Below, piece after piece: positions 33,570 to 42,833 of a stretch of 64,000 nucleotides of DNA. The DNA comes from Candidatus Muiribacterium halophilum (lineage in GTDB: Bacteria > Muiribacteriota > Muiribacteriia > Muiribacteriales > Muiribacteriaceae): positions 62,001 through 126,000 of the forward strand of contig JALOAD010000004.1 of the NCBI GenBank assembly GCA_023228995.1. The letters are read 5' to 3'. Made by a program: the position numbers and the translations under genes. Numbering within the stretch: position 1 is the stretch's first letter; every line of letters begins with the position of its first letter. The notes beneath the pieces were generated by a model. That model saw only the letters and a list, made by a program, of their open reading frames with translations. It was not told the origin of the DNA and made no database searches.

Positions 33570-35546
33570 TTATCCTAAAAGCTGTAATATAGACTGAGGT
33601 TTCTGATTAGCCTGAGCAAGCATAGCTGTACCTGACTGCATAAGAACCTGATTTTTTGTAAACTCAGTCATTTCTTTAGCCATATCAACATCTCTTATCC
33701 TTGACTCAGAAGCTTGCAAATTTTCTTCAGCAATTGATAGATAATATATATTTTTTTCAAGAGAACTCTGAAAAGCTCCTAATTGGGATCTTTTCTTTGA
33801 AACAGCATCCATAGCTAAATCTACTATAGAAATAGCTCTTTCCGCATCACCTTGAGTTTGAACTGATAAATACTGTCTTAAATTCTGTGTTTTTGCACCA
33901 GATAAAAGTCTTGTAGTACCATCATGTTTAACACCTTCTGCTCTATATGACCATGAAAGTCCAAGAGTTTCCGAACTCATATTACCAAAATCAGTTACTA
34001 TTACCTGACCTTCATTTGCTCCAATATGAAAAACCTGTCTTGTATCTCTTATTGAAAGTCTTGTAGTACAAAGAGATATTGTATTTCCAGTACCCCAAAT
34101 ATGCCTGTTAGGAGTTGCTGACTGATGATCTATTTGATTAGCTGCAAAAGGATCACCAAAATCCATTATTCCATCACCATCTATATCTTGTCCATAAGCA
34201 CCAGGCCAATAAGCTGTGAAATCAGGTCCAGGATAAGGACCACCAATTCCTAAAAGACTGTACTCATTAGCAGTATCATCATCAATTGTCTGTTGAAGAA
34301 TACCATAATCAAGTTCTTCATCAATATGAATTGCAAAACCTTTTAAAAGTCCACTATTTGTAAGGTCTACCGGATCACCTATTCCATCACCATTTATGTC
34401 ATTCCACGCTGGTCTTGCAGAATAAAGATTTGTAACTGTAAGGGAATTTATTGGTCTTGCAAGTTCACGATCACCAAAAACTCTTGATTCAGATACAAAT
34501 ACACCAAGACTTCTTCCAAACCCTCCAGGTACTGATATTAAACCTGGATTAGTTGGAAACTGAGCCTGTTGAGTAATATTAGTAATAGAAATTATAGTAT
34601 GACCACCTGTTGTAAATAAAGCACGATTTAATGGATTACCCGCTGCATCATGTGCAACCATTTGTGAAGTCATAGTACCGTTTACTCCGCCAAAAAGTCC
34701 AAGTCTCATTCCAAGTCCATCAGGGTCATCTCCAAAACTTATATTAAATTTTGGTCCTGAATGCATAGCAGTTAGAGTAAGATCGTTTCCTTCCTGATCA
34801 AGTCCTGCTTTTACTGGTGCACCTGATGAATTTATTTTGTATATGACATCCTGAAGAGTATCTTCTTCATGAAGGTCAAGAACATGGGTGTTATTATTAA
34901 TTACTAGATGAAGTTCTTGAGTCCCTACAACTCCAATATCTCGCAGATTTGGTATATTATCAGCATCAGCTCCATCGAAAATATTTGCATTACCATGAAT
35001 ATTACAAGCAGTCCCAGCTTTAAGAACAGTTATTGAATAATCAGCATCAACTACAATACCTGTGACATCAGCTGTCAAAACTCTTTTATCCGCAGGATTT
35101 GCATGTCCTATCGTAGTACCATTCATAAGTTTTTTTCTGTTGAATTCAGTATAATCTGCAATTCTGTCAACTTCATCAATAAGAAGATCCATTTCTTCCT
35201 GAATTCTTCTTCTATCATAAGAAGTATAAGAATCATTCGCTGACTGCACTGCAAGAAGTCTCATTCTTTGTAGTATATTATGAACAGAATCAAGAACTCC
35301 TTCTGCTGTTTGTATCATAGATATACCATCCTGAGCATTTCTTGTAGCCTGCTGAAGACCAGATATCTGACCTCTCATCTTTTCAGAAACTGCAAGTCCT
35401 GCAGCATCATCTGCTGCTGAATTGATTCTCAGCCCTGAAGATAATTTTTTAAGATTATTAGACATCTTGTTGTTTGTTCCCTGTAATGTTCTCAGAGAAT
35501 TAATAGCTGAAATATTATGGTTTATTATACCAACACCTGTAGCCAT
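33570..35546 (-). CDS. Flagellin 2
   Basis: Filament subunit of 658 residues. N-terminal D0/D1 ([43 protein letters not shown]) and C-terminal D1/D0 ([29 protein letters not shown]) are intact. The central domain has an IN motif (LHLVINNNTHVLDLHEEDTLQDVIYKIN) and two 12-residue DxNxDGxxDxxD-type loops, DINGDGIGDPVD and DIDGDGIMDFGD, like dockerin or EF-hand calcium loops. It is most similar to flagellin 1. SD GGGAGGAG; the leader has a perfect 6-bp GGA hairpin. Confidence 0.96.
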   Translation of the reverse strand: MATGVGIINHNISAINSLRTLQGTNNKMSNNLKKLSSGLRINSAADDAAGLAVSEKMRGQISGLQQATRNAQDGISMIQTAEGVLDSVHNILQRMRLLAVQSANDSYTSYDRRRIQEEMDLLIDEVDRIADYTEFNRKKLMNGTTIGHANPADKRVLTADVTGIVVDADYSITVLKAGTACNIHGNANIFDGADADNIPNLRDIGVVGTQELHLVINNNTHVLDLHEEDTLQDVIYKINSSGAPVKAGLDQEGNDLTLTAMHSGPKFNISFGDDPDGLGMRLGLFGGVNGTMTSQMVAHDAAGNPLNRALFTTGGHTIISITNITQQAQFPTNPGLISVPGGFGRSLGVFVSESRVFGDRELARPINSLTVTNLYSARPAWNDINGDGIGDPVDLTNSGLLKGFAIHIDEELDYGILQQTIDDDTANEYSLLGIGGPYPGPDFTAYWPGAYGQDIDGDGIMDFGDPFAANQIDHQSATPNRHIWGTGNTISLCTTRLSIRDTRQVFHIGANEGQVIVTDFGNMSSETLGLSWSYRAEGVKHDGTTRLLSGAKTQNLRQYLSVQTQGDAERAISIVDLAMDAVSKKRSQLGAFQSSLEKNIYYLSIAEENLQASESRIRDVDMAKEMTEFTKNQVLMQSGTAMLAQANQKPQSILQLLG

Positions 35547-35575
35547 AGACTCCTCCCTCTCGTAAATGGAAAACT

Positions 35576-35593
35576 AATAACTTCCATGTTATT
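35576..35593 (-). promoter_or_regulatory. CsrA-type GGA hairpin in the flagellin 2 leader
   Basis: RNA AAUAACAUGGAAGUUAUU: perfect 6-bp stem with hexaloop AUGGAA, 18 bases upstream of the GGGAGGAG Shine-Dalgarno (35550-35557). It agrees with the ACARGGAUGU core preferred by CsrA except at two positions. Confidence 0.6.
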
Positions 35594-35681
35594 TTTTTTA
35601 AACTTAAACTTTTTCTTTAACTTTATCGTTATATTTTAAAAAAAAAATTAATTTTATTATTCTAAAAAGAGAATACGCACG

Positions 35682-35690
35682 ATTATATCA
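35682..35690 (-). promoter_or_regulatory. Extended -10 promoter for flagellin 2
   Basis: Minus-strand TGATATAAT (TG-N-TATAAT; TATAAT at 35682-35687) directly follows the flagellin 3 terminator, with no good -35. The leader would be about 130 nt. A possible alternative sigma-28-like site, AACGATAA (35623-35630), has only a weak -35. Confidence 0.45.
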
Positions 35691-35692
35691 AT

Positions 35693-35719
35693 AAAAAAAG
35701 GAGACCGTTACCGGTCCCC
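35693..35719 (-). terminator. Rho-independent terminator of flagellin 3
   Basis: RNA GGGGACCG-GUAA-CGGUCUCC (35700-35719) with one mismatch, followed by seven U residues (35693-35699), 35 bases after the flagellin 3 stop. Confidence 0.9.
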
Positions 35720-35753
35720 TTTTATTTAAATCTCAGATTAAAACTTAAACTGT

Positions 35754-37718
35754 TTATCTAAGTAAACTAAGTACTGACTGTGGCTTCTGATTAGCCTGTG
35801 CAAGCATTGAAGTACCTGACTGAGAAAGTATCTGATTTCTAGTAAAGTCAGACATTTCTTTAGCCATATCAACGTCTCTTATTCTTGATTCAGAAGCTAC
35901 CTGATTTTCATAAGCTATATTCAAGTAATCTACTGATTTTTCAAGAGAGTTCTGGAATGCACCAAGTCTTGATCTTGCTTCTGATACTATATTAAGAGCA
36001 TTATTAACTGTAGTTATAGCAGATTCTGCTGATTTCTGAGTCTGAATACTAATATTCTGCTTTAACTTGTTAGTAATAGTACCATTATCAAGTCCATCAA
36101 CTCCATCATGATTATTACCACCACCTCTTAGTGATACTGTAAGTCCTAAAGCTTCAGCTCCAAGATTTGCATAATCAACAGTCATAGTCTGGCCTTCATT
36201 AGCACCAATATGATAAACCTGTCTAGCATCTCTAACTGAAAGTCTTACTGAAAGAAGTGAAGTAACCTGACCTCGTCCAACTGCGTTTGAAGTATATAAG
36301 GAATCTAACTGTCCAATAGTAAAATCATTAGCGCCTCTATGAAGTCCACCAACAACTCCCATAGGAATAGCTGCACCATGTCTATTTGCTATAAGTGAAG
36401 TGTTTGCATTTGCTCCACCAGCAAATGTTCTAGCTTCCATTATATCTTCCATACCAAAATCAATATCTTCGTCAACATTAAGTCTTAAACCCTTAAGAAG
36501 ACCTGAGTCTCTTAAAGCAGCTGTTCTTGCCTGATCAATCTGTACAGAATATGCATCATTTCCAATATTTATTTGCTGATAAACTGTTGAAAGTTCTTTT
36601 TCTGTAAAAATATCAGAATTTGATACAAATCTACCAAGAACTCTATACTTTTGAATATCAGAATTAACAATTGATTCTGCTGATACTCCTGGAGGTATAG
36701 TTGGGAAAAGTCTCTGATCGGTTATGTTTACTACTGAAATAATTGTGTTTGAACCTGTAGTAAATCTATTCCATTGAGGTGCATTACCAGCAGTTGGATC
36801 TACCACAGCTTTAAATGCTGAGTCAACAGAATTATCTACACCACCGAAAAGACCCATAGCTATTGCAGCACCATCTGGATCATCTGCAAAAGATATATTA
36901 AATCTTGAACCAGAATGTCTTGAAGTAAGTGTAAGATAATCCTGAGTAGTTCCAGTAGTTTGATTTGCATACTGATGAATACCCGCCTGAACACCCAGTC
37001 CAGAACCATTTATCTTTCTTACAACATCATTGATATTATCAAGTTCATTAAGCTCAACAGCTCTAGTCTGACCATCAACCTGAACCTGAAGCTCAACATT
37101 ACCTGAAATACCTAAGTCTCTAAGATCAGCAAGTCCATCACCATTATTATCCTGAAATACTGTTGAACCATGTACGTTTGAAGCATTACCTGCCTGAACT
37201 ACAGTAATAGAATAATCTGCATTGGCAACAACACCAACTGCATCAGCAGTTAGGACTTTCTTATCTAAAGTATTTGCATGACCTAATGCATTACCATTAA
37301 GAAGTTTTTTTGTGTTGAATTCAGTATAATCTGCAATTCTATCAACTTCATCAATAAGTTCATCCATTTCTTTTTGAAGTCTCTGTCTGTCATAAGTTGT
37401 ATAATTATCGTTGGCAGACTGAACAGCTAGTTTTCTCATTCTCTGTAAAATTGAATGAGTAGTGTCCATAACTCCTTCTGCTGTCTGTATCATTGATATT
37501 CCGTCTTCTGCGTTTCTTACTGCCTGATCAAGACCATTAATCTGTCCTCTCATTTTTTCAGAAACTGCTAGACCAGCAGCATCATCTGCTGCTCTGTTAA
37601 TTCTTAAACCAGAAGAAAGTCTTTCAAGATTCTTATTAAGACCTCTGTTAGTCTGTGAAAGTGTTCTGTAAGCGTTTACAGCTGATACGTTGTGATTAAT
37701 AATTCCAAAATTACTCAT
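35754..37718 (-). CDS. Flagellin 3
   Basis: Filament subunit of 654 residues with intact terminal helices ([38 protein letters not shown]-terminal [15 protein letters not shown]). The central region has one dockerin-like loop [12 protein letters not shown] (37116-37151), an IN motif ([27 protein letters not shown]) and segments such as [14 protein letters not shown] shared with flagellin 4. These define a second flagellin subfamily. It lies 96 bases downstream of fliS and may share the fliS transcript. Its leader contains two GGA hairpins. Confidence 0.96.
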   Translation of the reverse strand: MSNFGIINHNVSAVNAYRTLSQTNRGLNKNLERLSSGLRINRAADDAAGLAVSEKMRGQINGLDQAVRNAEDGISMIQTAEGVMDTTHSILQRMRKLAVQSANDNYTTYDRQRLQKEMDELIDEVDRIADYTEFNTKKLLNGNALGHANTLDKKVLTADAVGVVANADYSITVVQAGNASNVHGSTVFQDNNGDGLADLRDLGISGNVELQVQVDGQTRAVELNELDNINDVVRKINGSGLGVQAGIHQYANQTTGTTQDYLTLTSRHSGSRFNISFADDPDGAAIAMGLFGGVDNSVDSAFKAVVDPTAGNAPQWNRFTTGSNTIISVVNITDQRLFPTIPPGVSAESIVNSDIQKYRVLGRFVSNSDIFTEKELSTVYQQINIGNDAYSVQIDQARTAALRDSGLLKGLRLNVDEDIDFGMEDIMEARTFAGGANANTSLIANRHGAAIPMGVVGGLHRGANDFTIGQLDSLYTSNAVGRGQVTSLLSVRLSVRDARQVYHIGANEGQTMTVDYANLGAEALGLTVSLRGGGNNHDGVDGLDNGTITNKLKQNISIQTQKSAESAITTVNNALNIVSEARSRLGAFQNSLEKSVDYLNIAYENQVASESRIRDVDMAKEMSDFTRNQILSQSGTSMLAQANQKPQSVLSLLR

Positions 37719-37746
37719 AATAATCCTCCGTGATTACTAGTTTTTT

Positions 37747-37758
37747 AACATCCATGTT
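37747..37758 (-). promoter_or_regulatory. CsrA-type GGA hairpin in the flagellin 3 leader (proximal)
   Basis: RNA AACAUGGAUGUU: stem AACA/UGUU, loop UGGA. The ten bases ACAUGGAUGU equal the CsrA core ACARGGAUGU at all but one position. It lies 17 bases upstream of the GGAGGA Shine-Dalgarno (37724-37729). Confidence 0.6.
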
Positions 37759-37782
37759 TTTGTGCTTTTTTTGGGGATTCTG

Positions 37783-37800
37783 CACAAACATCCCTGCAAC
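37783..37800 (-). promoter_or_regulatory. Second GGA hairpin in the flagellin 3 leader (distal)
   Basis: RNA GCAGGGAUGU with flanking UGCA/UGCA arms exposes GGGAUG in a 10-base loop about 30 bases upstream of the proximal hairpin. Two spaced sites would suit a CsrA dimer. Confidence 0.4.
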
Positions 37801-37814
37801 TTATTAACCTCCTT

Positions 37815-38222
37815 TTATTTTTTTTCTGCTTCTATTTTTTCCATTTTATTTTTTTCTACAACTTGTTTCCATGTTTCACGCAATTCTTTTAATATGATGT
37901 GACAATTATCAAGTATATTTGTATCTTTTTTAATATTAGCCTTTATAAGCTCTTGATTTATAAAAAAATAAAGCTCATAAAGATTTTTTGCAATGCTACC
38001 ACCTTTATCCATATCAAGTGAAAACATAAGTTCAAGTACAATCTTCCTTGTTTTTGTAATAAATATATGACTTTCTTCAATGTTTTTTTCTTCAACTGCA
38101 CTCTTTGCTCTTGAAAGAAATCTCAATGCTCCATCATAAAGCATTATTATTAATTGCCCTTCAGAGGCTGTTGTTATCTGATTTCTTCTATAATTTTCTG
38201 CATTTTTTCCTAAGTTCAGCAT
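37815..38222 (-). CDS. fliS: Flagellin chaperone FliS, copy 1
   Basis: Export chaperone of flagellin, 135 residues. It has the FliS signature NAENYRRNQITTASEGQLIIMLYDGALRFLSRA and the second helix pair with LELMFSLDMDKGGSIAKNLYELYFFIN. The acidic Lys/Glu-rich tail (KNKMEKIEAEKK) is variable in the family. It lies 12 bases after fliD and 96 before flagellin 3. Its divergence from copy 2 suggests the two serve different flagellin subfamilies. Confidence 0.93.
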   Translation of the reverse strand: MLNLGKNAENYRRNQITTASEGQLIIMLYDGALRFLSRAKSAVEEKNIEESHIFITKTRKIVLELMFSLDMDKGGSIAKNLYELYFFINQELIKANIKKDTNILDNCHIILKELRETWKQVVEKNKMEKIEAEKK

Positions 38223-38234
38223 TATAACTCCCTT

Positions 38235-40463
38235 TTACTGTAGATTCGCAAGCTGACTTGACAGCCAAGAACTCTGAGAATTCATCTCATTTAATGCAGT
38301 TTCAAGATTTGTATATATTTTCCAAAGTCTTTCTTCTTTAGATTTAAGTCTATAATTAAAATTTGTAATATTTTCTTCCATAGTCTTAAGCTCTGATGTT
38401 AATGAACTTTCAGCTCTATAAAGAATACCAACTCCAGTATAAGTTTTCATACCTTCATACATTGTATTAAATATACCTTTTTGAGCAACTGTATAATCAA
38501 ACCCTACTTTGACATCAGCTCCTAAAGCAATTGATTCAGCAAATATAAGTTTACCTTTTTCTCTGTCAATAAAGTAAGCGTTACCAGTAAGTTCGTCCAT
38601 ATTTTCAACTTGATTATAAACTGTAGAACCGTCTCCTACTACAACCGAAACATTCTGTCCAATATTTCTAGCACCCATAGAAAAAGTTGTCTTATAACCA
38701 TTTCCGCTACCTATGTTTTTTTCAAGTTCTTCAAATTTTTTACCTTCAAAAGCTTTAAAACTAGCCTCTATTTTAGATCCAGCAGGTGGAGCCTGGAAAA
38801 ACTCAATATATCCAGTAGCTCTATTTAATTTAAACTCATTAGCAGCAGTCGGTTCTGTAACTAATTTATATTCAGTACCACCAGCTGTAATTTTAACATT
38901 TTGACCAATATTCTTATAACCAAGACTATATTTAGTTTTATTAAGAACTGCTATTCCAATATCAGCATTTTTTTTATTTATTGTCTGACCGTCATTTCTA
39001 AGCATTGCCTCAACTATTTCTGGCATATCTTGCATTGCATTTTCAAAAGTTTCTTTATCAAATTCAATAAGACCTTTTTTCATTTCAGTAGTTACAACAC
39101 CAGCAGCACCAGCAGCTTTTAGACCTACATCTTCCATTGTATAACCAGCATAAGTTGTTGAAAAAAAGCTTTTCATCTTATCCTGTATATCCATTATTGT
39201 AGAATCTCTTTTTAAAATTCCTTTTTTTTGTAATTCAGTTAAAGCTTCAATATCCTGGGCAGCATTCAACTCTTCCTTTGTTGCAACCTCTTCATTTAAG
39301 GTTTTATAAAGACTTTCCATTATTTCATTATAATCTTCAACAAATTTTTCCATTTTTTCAGAAAGACTTTCTGTATCAGTTGAAATATCTATTGTAATCG
39401 GTCCAACAACATCCTGTTTAAGATTAAACTCTACACCATTTATTTTAAAAGTATTTGAGCTTCTTTCTGTTGAAACACCGTTGAAATCAAATTTTGCATT
39501 AGAACCGATATTTTGCACAGCACTACTTACACCCATAGCATCAAGAAAATTTGAACTTTTATCATCAAATATTATTGCAGTATTACCTTGTTTTTTTGAA
39601 GTAAAAGTAAGTTTTTCTGTAACTTCATCATAAAAAGCAATTACATTAGCCTCAGATGCATTTATTCTTTTTATTATAGAATCCATACTATCAATTTCTT
39701 TATTTACATTAAAATCAACACCATTTATAGAAAAAACACCTGAAGTTATTGACATATCTCCAGCAAACTTATCAAGTTTTGCACTTCTATCAATAAATTT
39801 TATACCAGCAGCAGTCAAAAAACCAGTATGATTAATTGATTCTTTAGTTTCAAATATAGCAAGTCCTTGACCAGAATCTGCTGTAATAGAGAATTTATTA
39901 TCAACTGAATTCCATGAAAAATCAGCAACTTTCGCATTAGGATTATTTTCAACAGCAGTCATAAACTCATCTACACTTGAAAAATAATTAAGATCAAATT
40001 CCACTCCATTTACAGTAACAGAACCTTGTGGTATTCCAGAAAAACCAGCTTCCTCAAAAGATTTTGAAGTATCTATAGCACCAAGAGAACTGTTTGAAGT
40101 AAGTATTGAGCTAGTATTTAACTGATTTGCACTAGCAGCAATAGTAGAGGTAGCAAGTGATATATTTCTAAAAGTATAACTTGCATTTAACGCATCTATT
40201 CCTGCTTTTGCTCCCATAGCATCTACATTACTTACAGTTGTCTTTTTACTTCTAAATGTACTTTCAAGTGTAAAATCAAAAACATTTGCCTGAAATTCAT
40301 ACATTTTAAGGTTTATCTCATTATAAAGCTCTTTTTTTAAATTAAGTTTACTCTTTTTATCAACCATTTTATAAAGAGGTTGTTTTTCTACGCTCATCAA
40401 CTTTTCAACAATAGAACCAGAATCAAATCCTGATAGTCCTGACATCTGTATTGTTCCTACCAT
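38235..40463 (-). CDS. fliD: Filament cap protein FliD, enlarged
   Basis: Hook-associated protein 2, the distal cap that assembles flagellin. The N-terminus (MVGTIQMSGLSGFDSGSIVEKLMSVEKQPL) and the C-terminal coiled coil (TGVGILYRAESSLTSELKTMEENITNFNYRL) are canonical. At 742 residues it is well above the common 450-550. Additions are an ADSG-type module (147-222) that FlgL also has, an IN module (242-312), an RSSN segment (325-362) resembling part of FlgK, and a near tandem pair (508-572 and 590-660), each with a NIGQNV motif. SD GGAGG. Confidence 0.94.
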   Translation of the reverse strand: MVGTIQMSGLSGFDSGSIVEKLMSVEKQPLYKMVDKKSKLNLKKELYNEINLKMYEFQANVFDFTLESTFRSKKTTVSNVDAMGAKAGIDALNASYTFRNISLATSTIAASANQLNTSSILTSNSSLGAIDTSKSFEEAGFSGIPQGSVTVNGVEFDLNYFSSVDEFMTAVENNPNAKVADFSWNSVDNKFSITADSGQGLAIFETKESINHTGFLTAAGIKFIDRSAKLDKFAGDMSITSGVFSINGVDFNVNKEIDSMDSIIKRINASEANVIAFYDEVTEKLTFTSKKQGNTAIIFDDKSSNFLDAMGVSSAVQNIGSNAKFDFNGVSTERSSNTFKINGVEFNLKQDVVGPITIDISTDTESLSEKMEKFVEDYNEIMESLYKTLNEEVATKEELNAAQDIEALTELQKKGILKRDSTIMDIQDKMKSFFSTTYAGYTMEDVGLKAAGAAGVVTTEMKKGLIEFDKETFENAMQDMPEIVEAMLRNDGQTINKKNADIGIAVLNKTKYSLGYKNIGQNVKITAGGTEYKLVTEPTAANEFKLNRATGYIEFFQAPPAGSKIEASFKAFEGKKFEELEKNIGSGNGYKTTFSMGARNIGQNVSVVVGDGSTVYNQVENMDELTGNAYFIDREKGKLIFAESIALGADVKVGFDYTVAQKGIFNTMYEGMKTYTGVGILYRAESSLTSELKTMEENITNFNYRLKSKEERLWKIYTNLETALNEMNSQSSWLSSQLANLQ

Positions 40464-40478
40464 ATCCGCCTCCTTATA

Positions 40479-40832
40479 TTATAGCTGCTGATCAATAAAA
40501 AGACCAAGCACTTCTTTAAATTTTGCTCTAAATTCCAAAATTTTTTCTGGTGGTATTTCTCTTATAACATTATTTTCATCATCCAACACTTTTATTACAA
40601 TCTGTTTATCTTTAACTGAAAACTCAAGATTTCTTTTTAAACTATATGTATCTGCAAGTTTATTTATTGATTCAATCTCTTTTTTTATATTTTCTTCTTC
40701 TTTAGAATTCATATTCATTTTGAATTCATTTTGTTTTTCTAGAGCAAGAGAGTTGTTTTTTTCTTTAAGTTGTTTTTTACTGTTTTCTACATTCACGACA
40801 GAATCCTGCGGTATAACTTTATCTATTTTCAT
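40479..40832 (-). CDS. flaG: FlaG family protein
   Basis: FlaG proteins influence filament length or assembly; the exact action is unknown. The 117 residues have a disordered charged N-terminal half and the conserved C-terminal strand pair LEFSVKDKQIVIKVLDDENNVIREIPPEKILEF. I chose ATG 40832 because AGGGGGTGAG lies just upstream; the slightly longer frame would begin with GTG inside that site. It precedes fliD by 15 bases. Confidence 0.9.
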   Translation of the reverse strand: MKIDKVIPQDSVVNVENSKKQLKEKNNSLALEKQNEFKMNMNSKEEENIKKEIESINKLADTYSLKRNLEFSVKDKQIVIKVLDDENNVIREIPPEKILEFRAKFKEVLGLFIDQQL

Positions 40833-40870
40833 AAAACTCACCCCCTTACTGCTATTTTAACAGTTTTGAG

Positions 40871-40895
40871 AAAAGGGGACAAAAATGTCCCCTTT
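40871..40895 (-). terminator. Rho-independent terminator of flagellin 4
   Basis: RNA AAAGGGGACA-UUUU-UGUCCCCUUU, a perfect 10-bp stem ending in a U run, 35 bases after the flagellin 4 stop and just before flaG. Confidence 0.92.
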
Positions 40896-40930
40896 ATTAT
40901 GAAACAATGTATTTTTACCAGTTAACCAGA

Positions 40931-42808
40931 TTAAAGTAGAGAAAGTATTGTTTGTGGCTTTACATTAGCCTGTGCAAGCATTGCAGTCCCTGATTGTGTC
41001 AAAATCTGATTTCTGGTGAATTCTGTCATTTCCTTAGCCATATCAACATCTCTTATTCGAGATTCAGATGCTACCTGATTTTCATAAGCTATATTCAGAT
41101 AATCAACTGATTTTTCAAGTGAGTTCTGATATGCACCAAGTTTTGCTCTTGCTTCAGATACAATGTTAAGTGCATCATTAAATACAGTTATCGCTGTTTC
41201 AGCACTTTGCTGAGTTTCAATCGATACATTAAGCTGTAATTTTTGACTTATTGAACCATTATCAAGTCTATCAACACCATCAAAAGTGTTACCAGCTCCA
41301 TAAAGACCAACTTTAAGTCCTAAAGATTCAGCAGTAAGGTTTCCAAAATCAACTGTCAATGTCTGTCCTTCATTAGCTCCAATGTGGAAAACCTGTCTTG
41401 CATCTCTTACAGAAAGTCTTACTGATAAAAGTGAAGTAGCTTCCTGAGCAGTATTATTAACAAGCTGAGCAATTACAAACTCATTATTACCTCTTTTAAG
41501 TCCACCTTCAACACCCTGAGGAATTGTTGCAAAATGATAATTTGTAACACTTGAACTTCCCCATGTGCTATAAGTTGCTATATCAGCAGTACCAAAGTCT
41601 ATGTCTTCATCAACTCTTAACTTAACACCTCTAAGAAGACCTGAGTCTCTAAGCTGTGAAGTTCTTGTATTATCAATTGTAAAAGAAAGATCATTGTTTG
41701 CAGCTACATAAGCTGTTGATAATTCTTTTTCTGTAAAAATATCAGAGTCTGAAACAAATCTACCAAGAATTCTCTGAGAAGTTGTTATCTGAGTTTCATC
41801 CGCAATTCCCGGTGGTATTGTTGGAAACAGTCTCTGATCAGTTATATTTACAACTGATATTATTGTGTTTGTGCCTGAATTAAATTTAAGCCATTCTGCG
41901 TTTACATTACCGCTTATTGCAAGCGATGTCGAGTCAACAGAATTTCTATTTCCGCCAGTAAGACCTAGAGCTATTGCAACTCCGTCTGGATCCTGACCAA
42001 ATGAAATGTTGAATCTTGAACCAGAATGTCTTGATGTCATAGTAAGATAATCTTTTCCTTCAAAACTATGCACTCCTGCTTGTATGCCCAGATCTGAACT
42101 GTTTATTTTTCTTACTATATCATTAATATTATCTTCTTCATTAAATCCGACAGCTCTTGTATATCCGTCGAGACTAACTTGAAGTTCAACATTTCCCGAC
42201 ATTCCAAGATCTCTAAGATCAGCAAGTCCATCACCGTTATTGTCCTGAAAAGCTACTGAACCATGAACATTTGAAGCTTCTCCAGCACGAACTACAGTTA
42301 CAGAATAATCAGCATTTACAACCCTACCAACTACATCAGCATTAAGGACTTTTTTGTCAAGAGAATTAGCTCTTCCGACAGTTGAACCGTCAAGAAGTTT
42401 TTTAGTATTAAACTCAGTATAATTCCCTATTCTATCAACTTCATCAATAAGTTCATCAACTTCTTTCTGCAATCTTTGTCTATCATAAGTTGTGTAATTA
42501 TCGTTGGCTGACTGAACAGCAAGATTTCTCATTCTATGAACTATACTGTGCATTGTGTCCATAACGCCTTCAGCAGTTTGTATCATTGATATGCCGTCTT
42601 CTGCATTTCTAACTGCCTGATCAAGACCATTTATTTGGCCTCTCATCTTTTCAGACACCGCAAGTCCCGCAGCATCATCAGAAGCTCGATTCACCCTCAA
42701 ACCTGATGATAATCTTTCAAGATTTTTGCTTAAAGACTTATCTGTGTTGTTAAGACTTCTAAATGCATTTAATGCACTTACATTGTGGTTAATTATTCCT
42801 ATACCCAT
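40931..42808 (-). CDS. Flagellin 4
   Basis: Filament subunit of 625 residues with full D0/D1 ends ([40 protein letters not shown]-terminal QSGTAMLAQANVKPQ). The middle domain contains one dockerin-like loop [12 protein letters not shown] (42209-42244) and is closest to flagellin 3 (shared [14 protein letters not shown] and DSGLLRG or DSGLLKG). It lies directly downstream of csrA, but has its own promoters, a leader of at least 270 nt and a terminator. This makes it the most heavily regulated flagellin here. SD GGAGGAA. Confidence 0.96.
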   Translation of the reverse strand: MGIGIINHNVSALNAFRSLNNTDKSLSKNLERLSSGLRVNRASDDAAGLAVSEKMRGQINGLDQAVRNAEDGISMIQTAEGVMDTMHSIVHRMRNLAVQSANDNYTTYDRQRLQKEVDELIDEVDRIGNYTEFNTKKLLDGSTVGRANSLDKKVLNADVVGRVVNADYSVTVVRAGEASNVHGSVAFQDNNGDGLADLRDLGMSGNVELQVSLDGYTRAVGFNEEDNINDIVRKINSSDLGIQAGVHSFEGKDYLTMTSRHSGSRFNISFGQDPDGVAIALGLTGGNRNSVDSTSLAISGNVNAEWLKFNSGTNTIISVVNITDQRLFPTIPPGIADETQITTSQRILGRFVSDSDIFTEKELSTAYVAANNDLSFTIDNTRTSQLRDSGLLRGVKLRVDEDIDFGTADIATYSTWGSSSVTNYHFATIPQGVEGGLKRGNNEFVIAQLVNNTAQEATSLLSVRLSVRDARQVFHIGANEGQTLTVDFGNLTAESLGLKVGLYGAGNTFDGVDRLDNGSISQKLQLNVSIETQQSAETAITVFNDALNIVSEARAKLGAYQNSLEKSVDYLNIAYENQVASESRIRDVDMAKEMTEFTRNQILTQSGTAMLAQANVKPQTILSLL

Positions 42809-42833
42809 TAGATTCCTCCATGAAATCTGAAAT

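Noticed and set aside
35623-35656. Sigma-28 promoter for flagellin 2 (AACGATAA)
   Set aside because: The -10 resembles FliA sites, but at the proper distance the -35 is TAAT, not TAAA. The extended -10 at 35682 is the better candidate.
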